Under the pieces are notes generated by a model. The model did not search any database and had not been told where the DNA came from. It saw only the letters and a list, made by a program, of their open reading frames with translations. From Prinia subflava (lineage: Eukaryota; Chordata; Aves; Passeriformes; Cisticolidae): DNA of 64,000 nt. Below are positions 48,431 through 60,990 of this stretch, piece after piece (the first letter of the stretch is position 1; each line of letters begins with the position of its first letter). The position numbers and the translations under genes were made by a program. Location: positions 67,033,322-67,097,321 of the forward strand of contig NC_086250.1 in the NCBI RefSeq assembly GCF_021018805.1, in the 5' to 3' direction.

Positions 48431-51212
48431 AACTGAGTTTTGTCTCAGTCGTGGTGCAGGCATTGGGCTGTGGCTCAACTTTGTGTGTGTTAGTGTAGAG
48501 CAAGCATGCAAAACCCTCCCACCATCTGATGATGGCTCTGATAGGTGTTAGATGTAGAAAAATATTAGCCTTCTTTGCTTCATAAAAACTTGGCATTGAA
48601 AGTACTTGATTGTCACACACTCATCACATTTATCTCTGTATTAATGTATGAAGAAGGCCCTCTTCTTAGCATCACCAGCTTTGCTTTAAAAAAATAAACC
48701 AAAATAAGCAAATAAATCTTGAGAGACCTCCAGTCCAACATTCCTCAATTGGTAAGACATCCACAGCAAGTCTTTCAAACCCCACATCTCAACAGTCCTT
48801 CCTTCTTTTGACCTGACTGAGTAAAAAGTTTATCCTCCAAACCTTCAATATTAAGACCTTCAGATTCAGACGTGGGCATTCCTTCCAACCTGAGAGCTGA
48901 GTGAAGGCTGCATCCTGTCCCTGACCCTTCCTATACAGTTTTTACCTGACTCCTAATCAGGTCTGACTTGATCTAGCCATGCAAATATTTCCTGAAGGGT
49001 CCTCAGTTCCTTCAACTCTATCCTGATATTTAAGGGCTAGGCTGTTCCTGTTTGGCTTCTCCATCACTGTGAAGTTCATCTGCCCCACTGCTTTGGGATA
49101 ATGCATCACATAACAGCTGCAGTCAGGACAGTTGCACAACATCAGGCCACTAAACTGATCTATTTTTGTGGAACAGTGTTACTGTCTGTTCATTTTTCAA
49201 ACAGGTTAATCCCTGGTTGTTTCCTTGCTTGAAGACAGGATGGGATCTGAGGTGCCCCAGTGCTCTTCGTGGAGCACACAGAACTGGGAGAATTGGCCAC
49301 TTGGAGCTTAATTTTCAGAATGCATTAAATTCAGTGCAAGTGATGGTTAGAAAGGTCATACTTCTTTAGCAATTAGCTATTTTTATTTGACATGGGAAAT
49401 AAGTAGCTTTTTATATATCAGAAAGAAACATGTTGGCTATGTTTTAATGCAGCTCACTAAGCTCTTTTTTGTAATAAAAGCTTTCTGAATAGGAGTTCTG
49501 CTTAGAAAAACTTCATTCTGTGTTTGAGAAGCTGAGGTTCTCCTGGTAAAGCCAGGAGACTTTTCCCTGCTCCCTTCCCTGGGCTCTTGTTCCTGGACTG
49601 CCATTCCATGGTTTGGGTCTGGCTTTAGCTCAGCACACATCTCATGCTTCTACCTGCCCACAGCCCTCATCCAGATCCCCATCTCCTGATCACACTGGCA
49701 TCCATAATTGTATTCTAGAGATTAAAAACAGGAAAAGGGAGCCCAGCCCCTTCTTACTAACCTGTTCTAAGAAAACAAATTACTTTGGCAACTCCCTTTC
49801 ACCACTGCCGCCCCACATGAGGCTCTCTCCTCTCCAGCTAAGGTAAAGGGTCCATAGTTCTGCCTGTTTCAGGGGGATCCACGGGGATTATCACATGAAC
49901 AAAAGTCATGCAGGGCAGCTGGGTAAACCTCTCTTTGATCTAAAATCTTCTCTGCAGAGTCAGTAAACCTTTCAGGAATGGGATCATCAAGTACAAAGCG
50001 TCTTCCTATCTGCCTGTCCCTCACCTGCCGCACGCTGACTTGCCTGGAACAACTGCTGCCTGAAAGGTTATCCTCCTCCTTTTAATGGGTTTTGGGGGGC
50101 AAGGAGCCCCAAAAGGGGCTTAATCGCCTTCCCGGCAAGTTTCACTAGATGGCAGTAAGCTGAGGGAAATGAGGGAGAAACCCCATTTTCGAAGGACTTG
50201 GTAGAACTTCAATGGCCAGCTGATTACTCGGCATTTCACCCCAAAAGCAAGAATCTGCTCCTCGGAAGCAGCACCTCTGTAAAAGACATCATGACTTATT
50301 TACAATTAATGTCTCTTCAACCTCTGTGAAGGCTTCCACGTTCAGGAGACTGCCCAAGCTGCAAAACTCCTACCTCCACCAGCTGCTCTGCAGGGATAGA
50401 GAAATTTGCCTCTTGCCTACCAGCTTCTCCCTCTGCCAGGTTGGCTCATCACATCATTTCCTTTGGGGGTCCAGCTCTTCTGTAACCCCAAAAAACCATC
50501 AAAGGGTCAGTCCATGCCCAGTAGCCTGGAAGCCCCACCTTTAGGACACTCAGCAGGACACTCAGTGCCAGCAGAGTAGTTTGGTTTTCCTGCTGAACTT
50601 AGGTGCTCAGAACCTGCCATTTGGGAATTTTTCAGCTCGGTGTAAGTAACCCCTTGATTTCATGCTGGTCACCCAGCTTTGCCCCTTTCCTCTTCTTCCT
50701 TGGTGGCAGGATGGCTGGTGGCAGTGTCCTGCCCCACATGCTGTCTGGGGACTGCAGTGCTGTGTCAGACTGTGCAGGGATATCAGAGAGTAATGCAGCC
50801 ACTCACTGAGTTGGACCAGAAGGTGTTAATTGCTGCCAGGAGGCTTTTCCCTGCAGGTTCCCTGTGGGTATTGTCAAAGCAGGCTGAGGCTAGCCAGGCA
50901 AGAGCCACTGTGGGAAGTGCTGTCAGAAATGAGAGACTGTCAAAAAAATTGTCAAAATAGGTTTGTTTTAGCAAAAGTCTCCACAGGAGACTTCCCAGGC
51001 AAGCAGTGGGAAGGAGTGTGTCAGGGTGACTAGCCACTGAGTAGGACACTGTCCTCGGACCCCTATCTCAGGTAGGAATTTCAGTGCTGGCACAGGGACA
51101 CCTCCTCCTCCAGGCTCCTGCGAGAAGGTCCAGAAGTGTCTCGACTTTTGTTTCCTGAAAAAATGCAGCAACACCCAAATTTAAATTCACATATTTTTAA
51201 ACTAGAAAACCT
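48431..51212. other. Non-coding, nothing recognised
   Basis: A perfect 8-bp hairpin (TCTCCTGG...CCAGGAGA) lies at 49539-49559. 'CTCCAGTCCAACATTCCTC' at about 48728 faintly recalls a CR1 block but does not extend. No gene is recognised. Confidence 0.45.
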
Positions 51213-51284
51213 CCTAGTGGAAGGTCTCTGTCCATGGCCTAATAATTTTTAAGGTCTCTTCCAATCCAAACCATTCTGTGATGA
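51213..51284 (+). mobile_element. CR1 LINE 3'-end fragment, sense orientation
   Basis: The block 'CTAGTGGAAGGTCTCTGTCCATGGCC' followed by 'TTTTTAAGGTCTCTTCCAATCCAAACCATTCTGTGATGATGTG' matches the CR1 3' UTR and its terminal repeat in the sense direction. The middle (GGGGGTTGGAACTAGATGATC) is reduced by deletion. It is the only clear CR1 copy in the plus orientation. Confidence 0.88.
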
Positions 51285-53464
51285 TGTGCTAGGAAGGGAA
51301 TTTGAGGGGTTTTTTTCTTTCAAGCTCTCAGCTGAGTCTGCACAATGGAGCACATGAACCAACCTCCCTGTGCATGAAGAGTAAAAGGACCCAATGCCCT
51401 GTCAGACCCAGGGAGAACCACAGGGTACCCCTGGTGAAACACAAAGCTTGAACACCACATTTTAGCACTGAGATGAAAAACTGGAGAAATGTTTGCAGTG
51501 AGTTAGAACTATGTCAACACAAAGCTCACTGGAACAGAGGACAAGAAGAAGATCTGAGCTACCATGAGGGATATTCCTCATGGAATGGAATCAGCTGCAA
51601 CATCCCCTCAAGAAGCCCTAAAATCCCAGTCTCCCACCCTCATGCCCTGTGTCTCTAGTAGGTGGCAGGTGGTTAAATTAGGAGATGGGTTAGTTTAGAT
51701 GAAGAAAGCTACCTGGAGTGGTCTCTGGAAGGCTTTCCCTCTTTCTGTTGGCTTGTGGGGGAACGTAGACTCTTATTTTAGGATCTGGCTGACCTGCTTG
51801 TGGCTAATCATTTCACATTTCAGTAATGCAGTGCCTGAATGAAGCAGAAGGGCCCCAAAGCCCAAGGCTGTATGCCTCATATCAATCTCTCTTGCAAACA
51901 GAAATAGCCTTGCAGGATACAATTCTCCCTGCTTTCGTTATAGCCCTAAATAATTATTTTGAATTGAAAATACTTTCTAAAGCATGGTTTTAAATGAAGT
52001 ATTTGCTGCTTGGACAGATTTACAAGCTGGGCAACATTCTGCAGAGATTTTCTCGCCTTTTTATAGCCTTCCTTTTCTGCAGGACACTGAAGTGTTGTAC
52101 AGACAGACAATGCAATGCCATTTTCAGTCACGTAAAATCAACCTTACTTTAATGGGTGATAAGAGCTCCCAAATGCATCTTAGCTATTCCTGAGGGTTGC
52201 CTGTGCAAGATCCATGCAATCCCATTGGCATCAAGGACGACACTGCCATGACTTTCCAGGTCTTTACTCCCTTTCATTCCCACTTAGAATGAAGTTGCTG
52301 TAAAGAAATAAAGATATTAAACCCAGCTATTTCTTATGCACACTTGTTATGAACCCATGAAATGTTGTCCCAGGAAGTGTCAGCAATCTTTCAGGCTCAT
52401 TGCTATTAAGCCTCTTAAAAATACTACAAGCAAGCAACACCAGAGCTTGGATTTGTTTGAAATCAGAGGCAAAACCAAACTTTCAGTAATAACACTGATG
52501 TTGATAAGATCACTCTCTCCTACCCTGGGCATGAACGAGTCCTCTTCTGCTCATAACCCATCAGGGATTCCAATTCTGTATCAGTTACTCTGAATGTGAA
52601 GCTTTGAAAGCACCAGCTGTGCCCTGTTAATTTGCTACCACAGATCTCCACGAGGCCGGGACACTGAACCGCCGGCAGCGCTCGTGGTGTTGATGTGGCA
52701 GATCAGGAGCTTTCAGGGTTGGCTTGAGGTGATGTAACCTACACCTCACTAAGAAGATTAAACACGTTAAAGGGGGGTTACTGCAAGCACTGGACTGTTG
52801 CATGCTTGGCAAGGCTCTGCTGTTAATTATTGCAAAGCCACTGGTCTCTGCTGCAGGGGGTGTGTCAGCCTTTGATTGCGCTGGTTTAGGAAGCAAAGAC
52901 ACACGGGGTGCATTTTAGCAGTCCAGTTAAAAAGGAGTCCATGGAAAACTAGCAGAGAGCTGGGAATACAACCAAGAAATGGATAGCATTGTCATTTTCC
53001 TTGCATTCATAGGTGCTGTCCTTACAAACAGCTTTTTTTTAAAAGCTCTTGGGTTGTCACATAGGAAGATGGAAACGCAGCCTGCTGCTGCTAATGAGAT
53101 TATAGGCTCTAATGCTCTCCAGAGAGACCAAAAATCCCCGTTCAATAGAGGACTTAGAAAACAGGGGAGGGGTGATCAAAGGTGAGCTCTTACACAGTGC
53201 TATTGTAGCAGTGTCCATCCACCTGCAGGAAAACCTGCTGCACACACCAAGGATGACTCCAAATTCCTCATCCCACTGTGGTCAACCGCAGCTATTCACT
53301 CATAAATACTCTTGAGAATGTATTAATTACCACTTGTTTCATGGGATGACATCATTCAGTGGAGGAGGAGAGCACATAGTCCATGGCACTAAGCTGTATT
53401 TTAGGTAGGACAAGTCTAAATTTTGAGTAAATCAAACCCAGAAGACCCTGCAACCAATCCCTCT
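51285..53464. other. Non-coding, nothing recognised
   Basis: A slight rise in CpG near 52655-52685 (GAGGCCGGGACACTGAACCGCCGGCAGCG) is too small to be an island. No exon or repeat family is recognised. Confidence 0.5.
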
Positions 53465-53513
53465 CAAAAAAATCCCCAAAAACCAAAACCAAACAAAACA
53501 ACAAACAAACCCA
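53465..53513. repeat. A/C-rich (CAAA/CCAAA)n tract
   Basis: Degenerate CCAAA, CAAA and CAA repeats run over about 50 bases, all A and C apart from one T. A related A/C-rich tract lies 220 bp downstream. Confidence 0.75.
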
Positions 53514-53730
53514 CCAGAAAAGCTCCCTTAAAAAGACTTCAAACAATGAAGTTTATGACAAAAACAGCAGAGGTTCTCCAGCCCCTGGAATCCAAGGTAT
53601 TTTATCTATTTGTTCAAAGTAGTGGGTCATCTACACATTTCTATAGGTAGGGGGAGGAAGATGGTGTTGGTATCTTCTATACTGACAATCTCTGATGGTG
53701 TAAGCAAGAAAATAGGGCACAGTGTTATTT

Positions 53731-53753
53731 AAAAAAAAACAAAACAAAACAAC
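53731..53753. repeat. (CAAAA)n short tract
   Basis: A poly-A start is followed by three CAAAA-type units. It is simple sequence. Confidence 0.75.
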
Positions 53754-55599
53754 AGCCTCTGGTGAATTGAATTTCTTATGGCAGCTATAATGATGGGAAA
53801 TCTGAGGAGAAGGTTCATCTCTCAGGCTCTCAGGTCAGACTTCCTGGCATGAGACATGAAGACTTAGACCTTCCAGCTTTAAGGGACAGGGAGATGCAAA
53901 TGTGGTGCTGGGTCTCCACATGGATTGGACCTAAAGCAATGAAGTCAGTGATTTGGGTAACTTAGTCCTACTTTTTACTGCTGTAAATGAGAGATTAGCC
54001 AGGTCCTTTGTGTGTGTGGTGGGTACAGTGGTCTAAATACAACATTGTTTGGACTCAGAGGAAAAGGGGGCTTTCCAATGAGAAAGAAGAGCTAAGGTTT
54101 TACAGATCCAATTCCTACTAACACCTTAGACCTCCTCAGGCAAAGTTGTCCCTATTTCTCAGTTTCAGTTACCTGATAATTAGATGGGGGTACCATCCTG
54201 ACTCTCCAAAGGAGAATGTCTGTTCTGCTCAGAGTGCACATCCCTGGTCTGCTGTGTCCATTGACACCACAGGGTGGAAGAATTCCACCCAATGAGGAGA
54301 AGCAGATGGAGTGGTGATATTTAATATTCCAGTAGCATCAGAAGAAAGCATACTTTCAGCACTGAAGCCTTGGGCTATTGGCTCTTGAGATCATTTCTCT
54401 AGTTCCAATAGCCTCTGACAGGAGAGGGCATTTGCAGCTGCATCTGTGCAGACCAAAACTTGGCTGCACACAGACATGTCTGAGCAGTGTTTCCAAAGTG
54501 TTTGGTAAAACTTGCCCTGAGCCATAATTGTGCTCTTAATCTTCATAACATTTTCCTCTTTCTCTCAGTATCACTTTATTTTGCCAAAGTCAATATTTCA
54601 GCTGTTGTTTGCTTTAAATTTGATGTTTATTCTCAGCGTCTAGATTTTATTAATTCAACTCCTTTTTATTACTGTTTGTCAGCCTTAATTCAGGAGTGTG
54701 TATTATTTGTAGGTGGCATAGTATGACTACTAAAAGGCTCCCTGACATAATTTGCTGCCCTGTTAACAGCAGCAATAATTTGAGCAATTAGCAAGGCCCT
54801 GACATGGGCCTTAGCTTCCCTGTCACATAGGAATACCTCCTCAGTGCAGCTGCCATGCTATTTATACTCCTCCAGCAAGCCCCAGACTGAAATAGTGCCC
54901 AGGAGAGTAGCCTATAATCAGTCCCCTTGCAGTGGCTGTGTCTGGATGAGCACTAAATAAGTCCTGGCCTTGATTATATTAACGAAGCTGTGTGGGGAAT
55001 GCCCACTGGGAAATCGGCAGACGGAGGATCCTGTGTGCTCACAGCATCCCTGACAGTCCCAGTGACCATGGCTTTCAGGACAGAAGGGTCATTTCAGCTC
55101 TTGGAGATCAAACCTGGGGGATCCTCCCGCAGGAGAAGCTGAGCCAGTCCCCCGAATGCTCATCTTTGTCTTCTCCAGCAGCTCTTGGCAGCAGTGGTTT
55201 TTGTCTCTCACACTAAATACACCCCTGTAGCCCCTTGTATGAAGTGCAAGGTGCCAACATTAAATCTCTTACACCAGTAAGTACTGGGAAAACTCCTGCA
55301 GACTGACAGAGCATCACTGGTTCAGCCAAGTGGCACTGCACAGTCTCAGAGGAGGTCTCCAAGGCACCTGATAGTCCTGTGTTTTACCACCCCATAGTTT
55401 CGACAGGGAATTGACACAAGGATGTCTCACACAGAATAAAACCTCATGATGGAGCTGGAATTGCCTCAGATCCTGAAGGTACCTCTGCACCCTGAGACAG
55501 TCCCTTTCCCTAGCAAGACAGGATTAGACCCTGAATTAGAGGAGCCAGGAGAGCAACCCAAGCCCCTGCCTGGCCAGTCGGGTGGCACTCAGAGCACTT
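53754..55599. other. Non-coding, nothing recognised
   Basis: No gene, RNA or mobile element is recognised. Open frames are short. Confidence 0.5.
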
Positions 55600-55619
55600 T
55601 GTCACAGTGCACTGTGACA
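55600..55619. other. Perfect 20-bp palindrome
   Basis: The two halves TGTCACAGTG and CACTGTGACA are exact reverse complements with no spacer. For random sequence a 20-bp spacerless palindrome is expected about 0.06 times in 64 kb (64000/4^10). It contains two inverted TGTCA/TGACA cores (MEIS/TGIF-type) and a central GTGCAC. It could be a dimeric transcription-factor site, a small hairpin or chance. No neighbouring gene helps to decide. Confidence 0.6.
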
Positions 55620-58600
55620 CAAAACACAATGCTTTCACTCTAGGAAAAAACAGCTTCATTAAACACCCTGGAAAATTTCACATTAAAAAACCCTGTGCAG
55701 TGTCAGAGCTTAAAGCCACTCTGTTAAAGCTCTATTTTTGGATCTTATTAAAATAGATACAATCTGTGCATAAAATAAATTACTTGCCTCACAATTTTCA
55801 GTTCACTTAAAGATTTACAAGTGCAGTAATTAACAAACTTGTTCTGCTTTTTGCCATCAAGACCGTGATTCAGCACAGGGTTTTGGTGAGGTCTGTGCTT
55901 GTCTGGCTCCCCTCAGGTGGCTGAGGGCAGGTCACAAGGTCCTAGCCCAGGGGGTGCCCTCCTCTGCCTCTGCTCTGCAGGCTGGGAGGACTCCACACTA
56001 GGCAGTGCCCTGTGAGCTCATTCAGCCACACCTCAGCCTTTACTCTGCACAGCAAGACCCACACAGGCGAGCTGGAAGCCACATCCTCCCCTCAGCAGTG
56101 TCTGGGATGCAGTGGACACAGGGTGACAATATTTGCAGGTGTCCATCCCAGAAGGATGTGACTGTAGGACAGACGGCTGAGATCCATGCTTGTTAACAGT
56201 TTGGGCTGCAGGCAAGTTTCAGCTGCCTTGTAAGTGTCTAACACACTGTGTTGATTAACTATAGATTGTCTGTTCAGGAGGGATCATTACAATCAGCTAA
56301 TCTGCCCTGCAACACGGCAGAGTCCTGCAGCCTCCCTCCTCAGCAGAGTGACAAAGGTCTCTTCCCAAGAACCTCTCTGCAGGACAGGTGCTTGGAGCCA
56401 CATCTGAGTTCCATCCTAGACTTACCCTTTCCTTTCACTGAAGTTCATCAGCAGGATCTCAGAATGAGCTTAAAGCTAAGCCAGCTCAGAGCTAATGAAC
56501 TCACACCTAATACAAGTTAAAGTGTGTGTTTCACAGAAACAGACCTCAAGACTGACAGGTCGAAAAGACTGCACAAAATAAGGTCAGAGCATACGAAGGA
56601 GTGCAGTCTGCTTTAGCAAGCAACTGGCATCTGCAACCAGGAGCAATTTCATTATTTTCCTGTGAGTTGCTGCATGACGTGATCAAACAAGAATAAGTAT
56701 TTGGAATTAAAGGCCAAAAAAAAAGTGCAATTGAATTGCTGATTTCTCTGTAAGGCTCCCTGAGATAAAAGAGTTGTCCCCAGGGAAAAGAAAGACTTGG
56801 GGAAAGCATGAAAGGCATGGCTGATGTTTTTCTGCTTTGCATATAATCCCCTGAAAATTGGAATGTCCAAAAGCTTGTGACAACACAAGCGGGACTAATG
56901 CTCTGGGGTCACATGAGCCATTATCTGACTCACAGGTGAAGATGGTAATAAAGTGGCAGAAAACAAACTGCTAGTGAGAGAGCGAGGAACAGCAGGCTCA
57001 CTCGGTTATGGGTTGTGCCAGAAACACCTCTTGAGATCAAGCAGTAAAAATAATTAGGGTTGGGAAGGCAAGGAGTGAGGTTCCCAGATGGTGTGGGTGA
57101 TAGATAAGGAGTTGTCCTTTTTATCTGCTGCCAGGCCATCCGTTCATCCAGTTTTGTGGCTGACTCAGATCTGTGTCAACATGCAGGGCTCTGTGCCACT
57201 GGAGCTGTCAGGGCAGTGCTGCCTCCAGCCTGCACTCAAGGGTAGGCAAGCTGTGTCTTGTTTTGAGGTTTGGTTATTTGCTTTTGTGTTTATACAACAG
57301 AGAAGAGACTCTTGCCAAGGTGAGGATGGGTTGACACCCCTCTCTGGAGGATCACAGCTGGAAGCCTGGGGGTGGATAACCTGGCTGCCCCACATGTGGC
57401 TCCCACACCATGTGTGGAACACTGGATGCTGCAGGGATGACCTTTGCCAAACCCTGTGGTCCTGCATGGTACATGTGGAAGTCCTGCCCAAAGATCAGCT
57501 CCACCATTGCTTGTTCATTCACCAAATATCAAACACAGGAGTCATCTGACCACAGCCATGGCTGGCTGCAAACCAATCTGCCTTTCCTTTCCAGGTCTGC
57601 ACGTGTCCACACACAAAGTTCCAATTTTCCCATGGAAAGTCACAAGTGGTCTTCCATAGCTCCCTGTGTATGGGATTTTGTGCAGGTTTGACTTTGGTTA
57701 ATGGTGCACCTGATCAAGATCTTTATTGAGGAGCACGTGGAAGGAGTATCCTCTGTTGTTGGATTTACCTGAATAGCACTAGCATTTGCAATTACACTGG
57801 CTGCAACAAAAATCTCTCAGGCATCCTTAGCCTCCAGTAAACGTGGCAATCGACCCTGAGGTCAGGAAAACACACTATTCCTCAGGGCAGTATTGCACAG
57901 GCTAGGGTTGCTTTGCAATTCCAGTGCCTTTCTTTCAAAGCACACAGTCCTAAGCCTCCAACAGATAGTGGTAAGTTTTTACAGTGTAGAGATGTGTCTC
58001 AGAAGGACAGATTTTTGGGAGTGGGTGAATAACAGGGCTGGTCAAAAGCAGATGTCTGTCTGAAGCGTGGTAATCAAAAGCTGCTGGTTGAGCTACCCAA
58101 TATTTTTCTGGCTATGCTGGTGATGGCAGAGCAGAGCAGATCCAGACTCTTGAGTATTCACATTAGGGTACCTGTGGTGGAGCCTTTCTTTATGGGTCAG
58201 GCAGAGAGGAAACAGAGAGAACACAGAGCGCCAACATTCCCTACACCTCCTGCATTCGGTGATGTTCACAGAAACCTGACAAGTGCTCAGAGAGGGAAAG
58301 GGAAATGCATCAAAATCCTTTGCAGTGGGGCTGTGAAGCAGCCTCCTTCCCAAGCCCATGCTGCTTTTGAACAGCTTATTGCTTCCCTGTCAGATCCTCC
58401 CTCTTCAGGAAAAGATGCAAGATGTTCCAAAGGCAGGGACATAAACCTTGGGAGGGAGGAGAAACCTGAGTGGGTGTAAAAAAGAAAGTGGAGTTACAGA
58501 AGGAAACCCTGTGTTCATGAGAGCTTGGTAGGCGTAGCACTTGCAAGGATATCACCAAGAACCATCAGTCTTTGAGCAGCAGTGAGAAGCAGAGGGAACA

Positions 58601-59871
58601 CTAGGTCGTGCTGTTTCCCTAAATTCTTGTGCTGGATTGCACATTTCTCGCAGGGATCGAGGGATCTTTCTGTGCTGTGGGTTAGTTTTTATGACACTGT
58701 TTGGGTGTTCTTGCAAGGCAATTAATTGCATTTTCTGCATGAAATGCCTTGAGCACACAGACAAAGTAGTACGGCAGTTTTTTAGAGGAGACCAAAGCTC
58801 CTGTGCTAAAATATGAAATAATGCCTCACATTGTAGGGAAGGAATGATGAGTATCAGCAACAGTTCAGAGTTTATTTAGCCGTCCTGCTATTCCTATCAA
58901 GACAGGGAAATAAAGTTGGAGTTCTTCTCTAAGGATACAAACTCAACCATGTGCTGACATGAGGCATGAATTAATGCCTTCTGGGCATGGGGATGAGGTG
59001 GCTCTCTGACTCTCTTGTACTGCTCTAGGTGTGTGGAACACTTGAATTCACTCTCCCTGAGGGCTGAGCATTTAGCAAACTGCTGCAGAGTTTCAGTGTC
59101 TCAGTAGGGAAAGACCTTCAAATGAGTGATTTATCAGCTTTGTTTCCTTCGCACAGTAAACAAAACCCTGCTCCCAGAGAAGAGTTTCTTTGTGCTGCCA
59201 CTGTAAAGTGTGGCTTGTGCCTCCCAAGGCTTTTCAATGACCACATGGAATCAGTTGGGGCCGTTTCAGCTCTCTGATATTCATTGCTGTGTGTGCATTT
59301 GAGCAGCACACAGGAGCTTTAAGCATTTTTCTTTCATTTAGCAGGGAGCTGTTGCAGCTGCTGGGGCACTTCAAAGACCATTCTGTGTATTACTCCTGCA
59401 CCTGACAAACACAAGGCCATGGCGTTGTTAAGTTGCCAGTTTGGAGAGAGAAATGGCTTTTGCAAGTAGCAAACAGTGCCCCCTCACACTCTTGGGTTTG
59501 GCTGTAGCCCCACCATGTCTGTGTGTGCTTCTCCATCACTACAAACCTCACATGGCTTCAGAGCCACGGGAGGCATGTTGTGGAGCTCAGATGAGAAAAG
59601 GTGAACTCCATAAATAATTTGCAGGTTGTAAATAGTGGTATCTCCCCCAAGACCCAGTACAGGCAGGGCTGGACCAGCTCCTGAGACCCAGGGATTCAGA
59701 CTGTCCAGCAGCCCTTTCCCCACCACAACTAACCAAATAATTTATATGCAAATGTAATATTTACAAAGCTATGCTCTTGTACCTGACATTTTAACCTGAT
59801 CCCTGCACTGATGGCTGCAAAATGGTGACGACATGTAGAAGACAGGTAAAAAAGAAGTTTCTGTTGTTTAG
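55620..59871. other. Non-coding, nothing recognised
   Basis: The longest frame (153 codons, plus, 57088-57549) has no domain resemblance and overlaps frames on the other strand. No transposon or RNA gene is seen. Confidence 0.5.
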
Positions 59872-60375
59872 CTCACAGAATCACGCAGTGGTTTGAGTTG
59901 GAAGGGATCTGTAAACCTCATCCAGTTTAACCCCCCTGCAATGTGCAAGGACATTTTCCATTGGATTGTTCAGAGCCCTGTCCAACCAGACTGTGAATGT
60001 TTCCAGGAATAAGGCATCCACTACACTCTGGGAAACCTATGCCAGTTTTAACCCCCCTCAATGTGAAAAACTTCTTTTTTATGTGTAATCTAAATCAACC
60101 CTCTTTTAGTTTAAAACCATCACCTCTTGTCCTATCTCAACAGGCCCTGCTAAAAGGTTTGTCCCCAACTTTCTTACAAGCCCCTTTTTGATACTGAGAA
60201 ACCATAATAAGGTGTCCCTGGAGTATTTTCTTCTCCAAGATGAACAGCCCCAACTCTCTCAGCCTTTCCACATAGGAGAGGTGCCCCAGTGCTCTTTGGC
60301 GTTCCTCTGGACCCATTCTGTGACATCCACATCCTTTTTATGTTGTGAGGCCCAGAGCTGGATGCAGGTTGCCAG
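59872..60375 (-). mobile_element. CR1 LINE, 5'-truncated, about 500 bp
   Basis: On the plus strand the element begins at its 3' end (CTCACAGAATCACGCAGTGG). It passes through the 3' UTR ('GAGTTGGAAGGGATCTGTAAACC', 'CATCCAGTTTAACCCCCCTGCAATG') and into ORF2 sequence ('AACTCTCTCAGCCTTTCCACATAGGAGAGGTGCCCCAG' and 'CCCAGAGCTGGATGCAGG'). It is the longest CR1 in the window. It carries several indels and stops, so no protein is made. Confidence 0.92.
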
Positions 60376-60741
60376 GCTTTGTCCTGTCTGAGTTAGTAGC
60401 AGCCACCAGACACAGGTGAGAAGGCCAATTTTGGTTACCCAGGGGCATGAGGCAGGCTGTGAACCCGAGTGAACCTGGCCCATGTGCCTAGCTGGGAAGA
60501 GGAAAAGCAGTGACTCAGAGAAACTGGCCAGTGGATTTTTGCCTGTTTGGCATGATAAATATAAAATAAATAGATAGATTGAGCCTGTTGGCTGTGAAAG
60601 GAAAAGTGCCAGTCCTGTGAGGGTAATAGCAGCTCTGTGAGCAGGAATTTGTTACAGGACCTGCACACACTGCCCAGGAACTGTCCTGGAAGTAGCAGGG
60701 TCAATGAGCACACCACCAGAATGAGTCAGGACGTGCTCATG

Positions 60742-60990
60742 TCACAAAATCATTTGAGGTTGAAAAAGACCTTTGGAGATCATCCCATCCAACCATCTGA
60801 TCAAAGCAGGGTCACCTACATACAGCAGTTTGCCATGTCCAGGTGGGTTTTGAGTATCTCCAAGGATGGAGACTCCACAACTTCTCTGGGCAACCTGTGC
60901 CAGTGCTCAGTCATCGTCACAGTGAAGAGTGCACCTCCAGCCCTGCTTCCACCAGCCTCAGTCCAAAGGACACCTTGCACAGGTTTCTTA
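60742..60990 (-). mobile_element. CR1 LINE 3'-end fragment
   Basis: The plus strand reads TCACAAAATCATTTGAGGTTGAAAAAGACCTTTGGAGATCATC, then 'CAAAGCAGGGTCACCTACA', 'TCCAAGGATGGAGACTCCACAACTTCTCTGGGCAACCTGTGCCAGTGCTC' and 'GTCACAGTGAAGAG'. This is a CR1 variant whose 3' UTR has the 'CTGATCAAAGCAGGGTCA' block, not the 'GCCATGGGCAGGGACA' block of the copy at 34.5 kb, so the two belong to different subfamilies. The distal end is unclear. Confidence 0.88.

Noticed and set aside
48720..49000. Possible further CR1 sequence
   Set aside because: Only one short block (CTCCAGTCCAACATTCC) resembles CR1 and it does not extend.
49539..49559. Hairpin TCTCCTGG/CCAGGAGA
   Set aside because: An 8-bp stem is expected several times by chance in 64 kb.
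57088..57549. 153-codon open frame on the plus strand
   Set aside because: No domain, and overlapping frames on both strands. No sign of a processed gene or retroviral motif.
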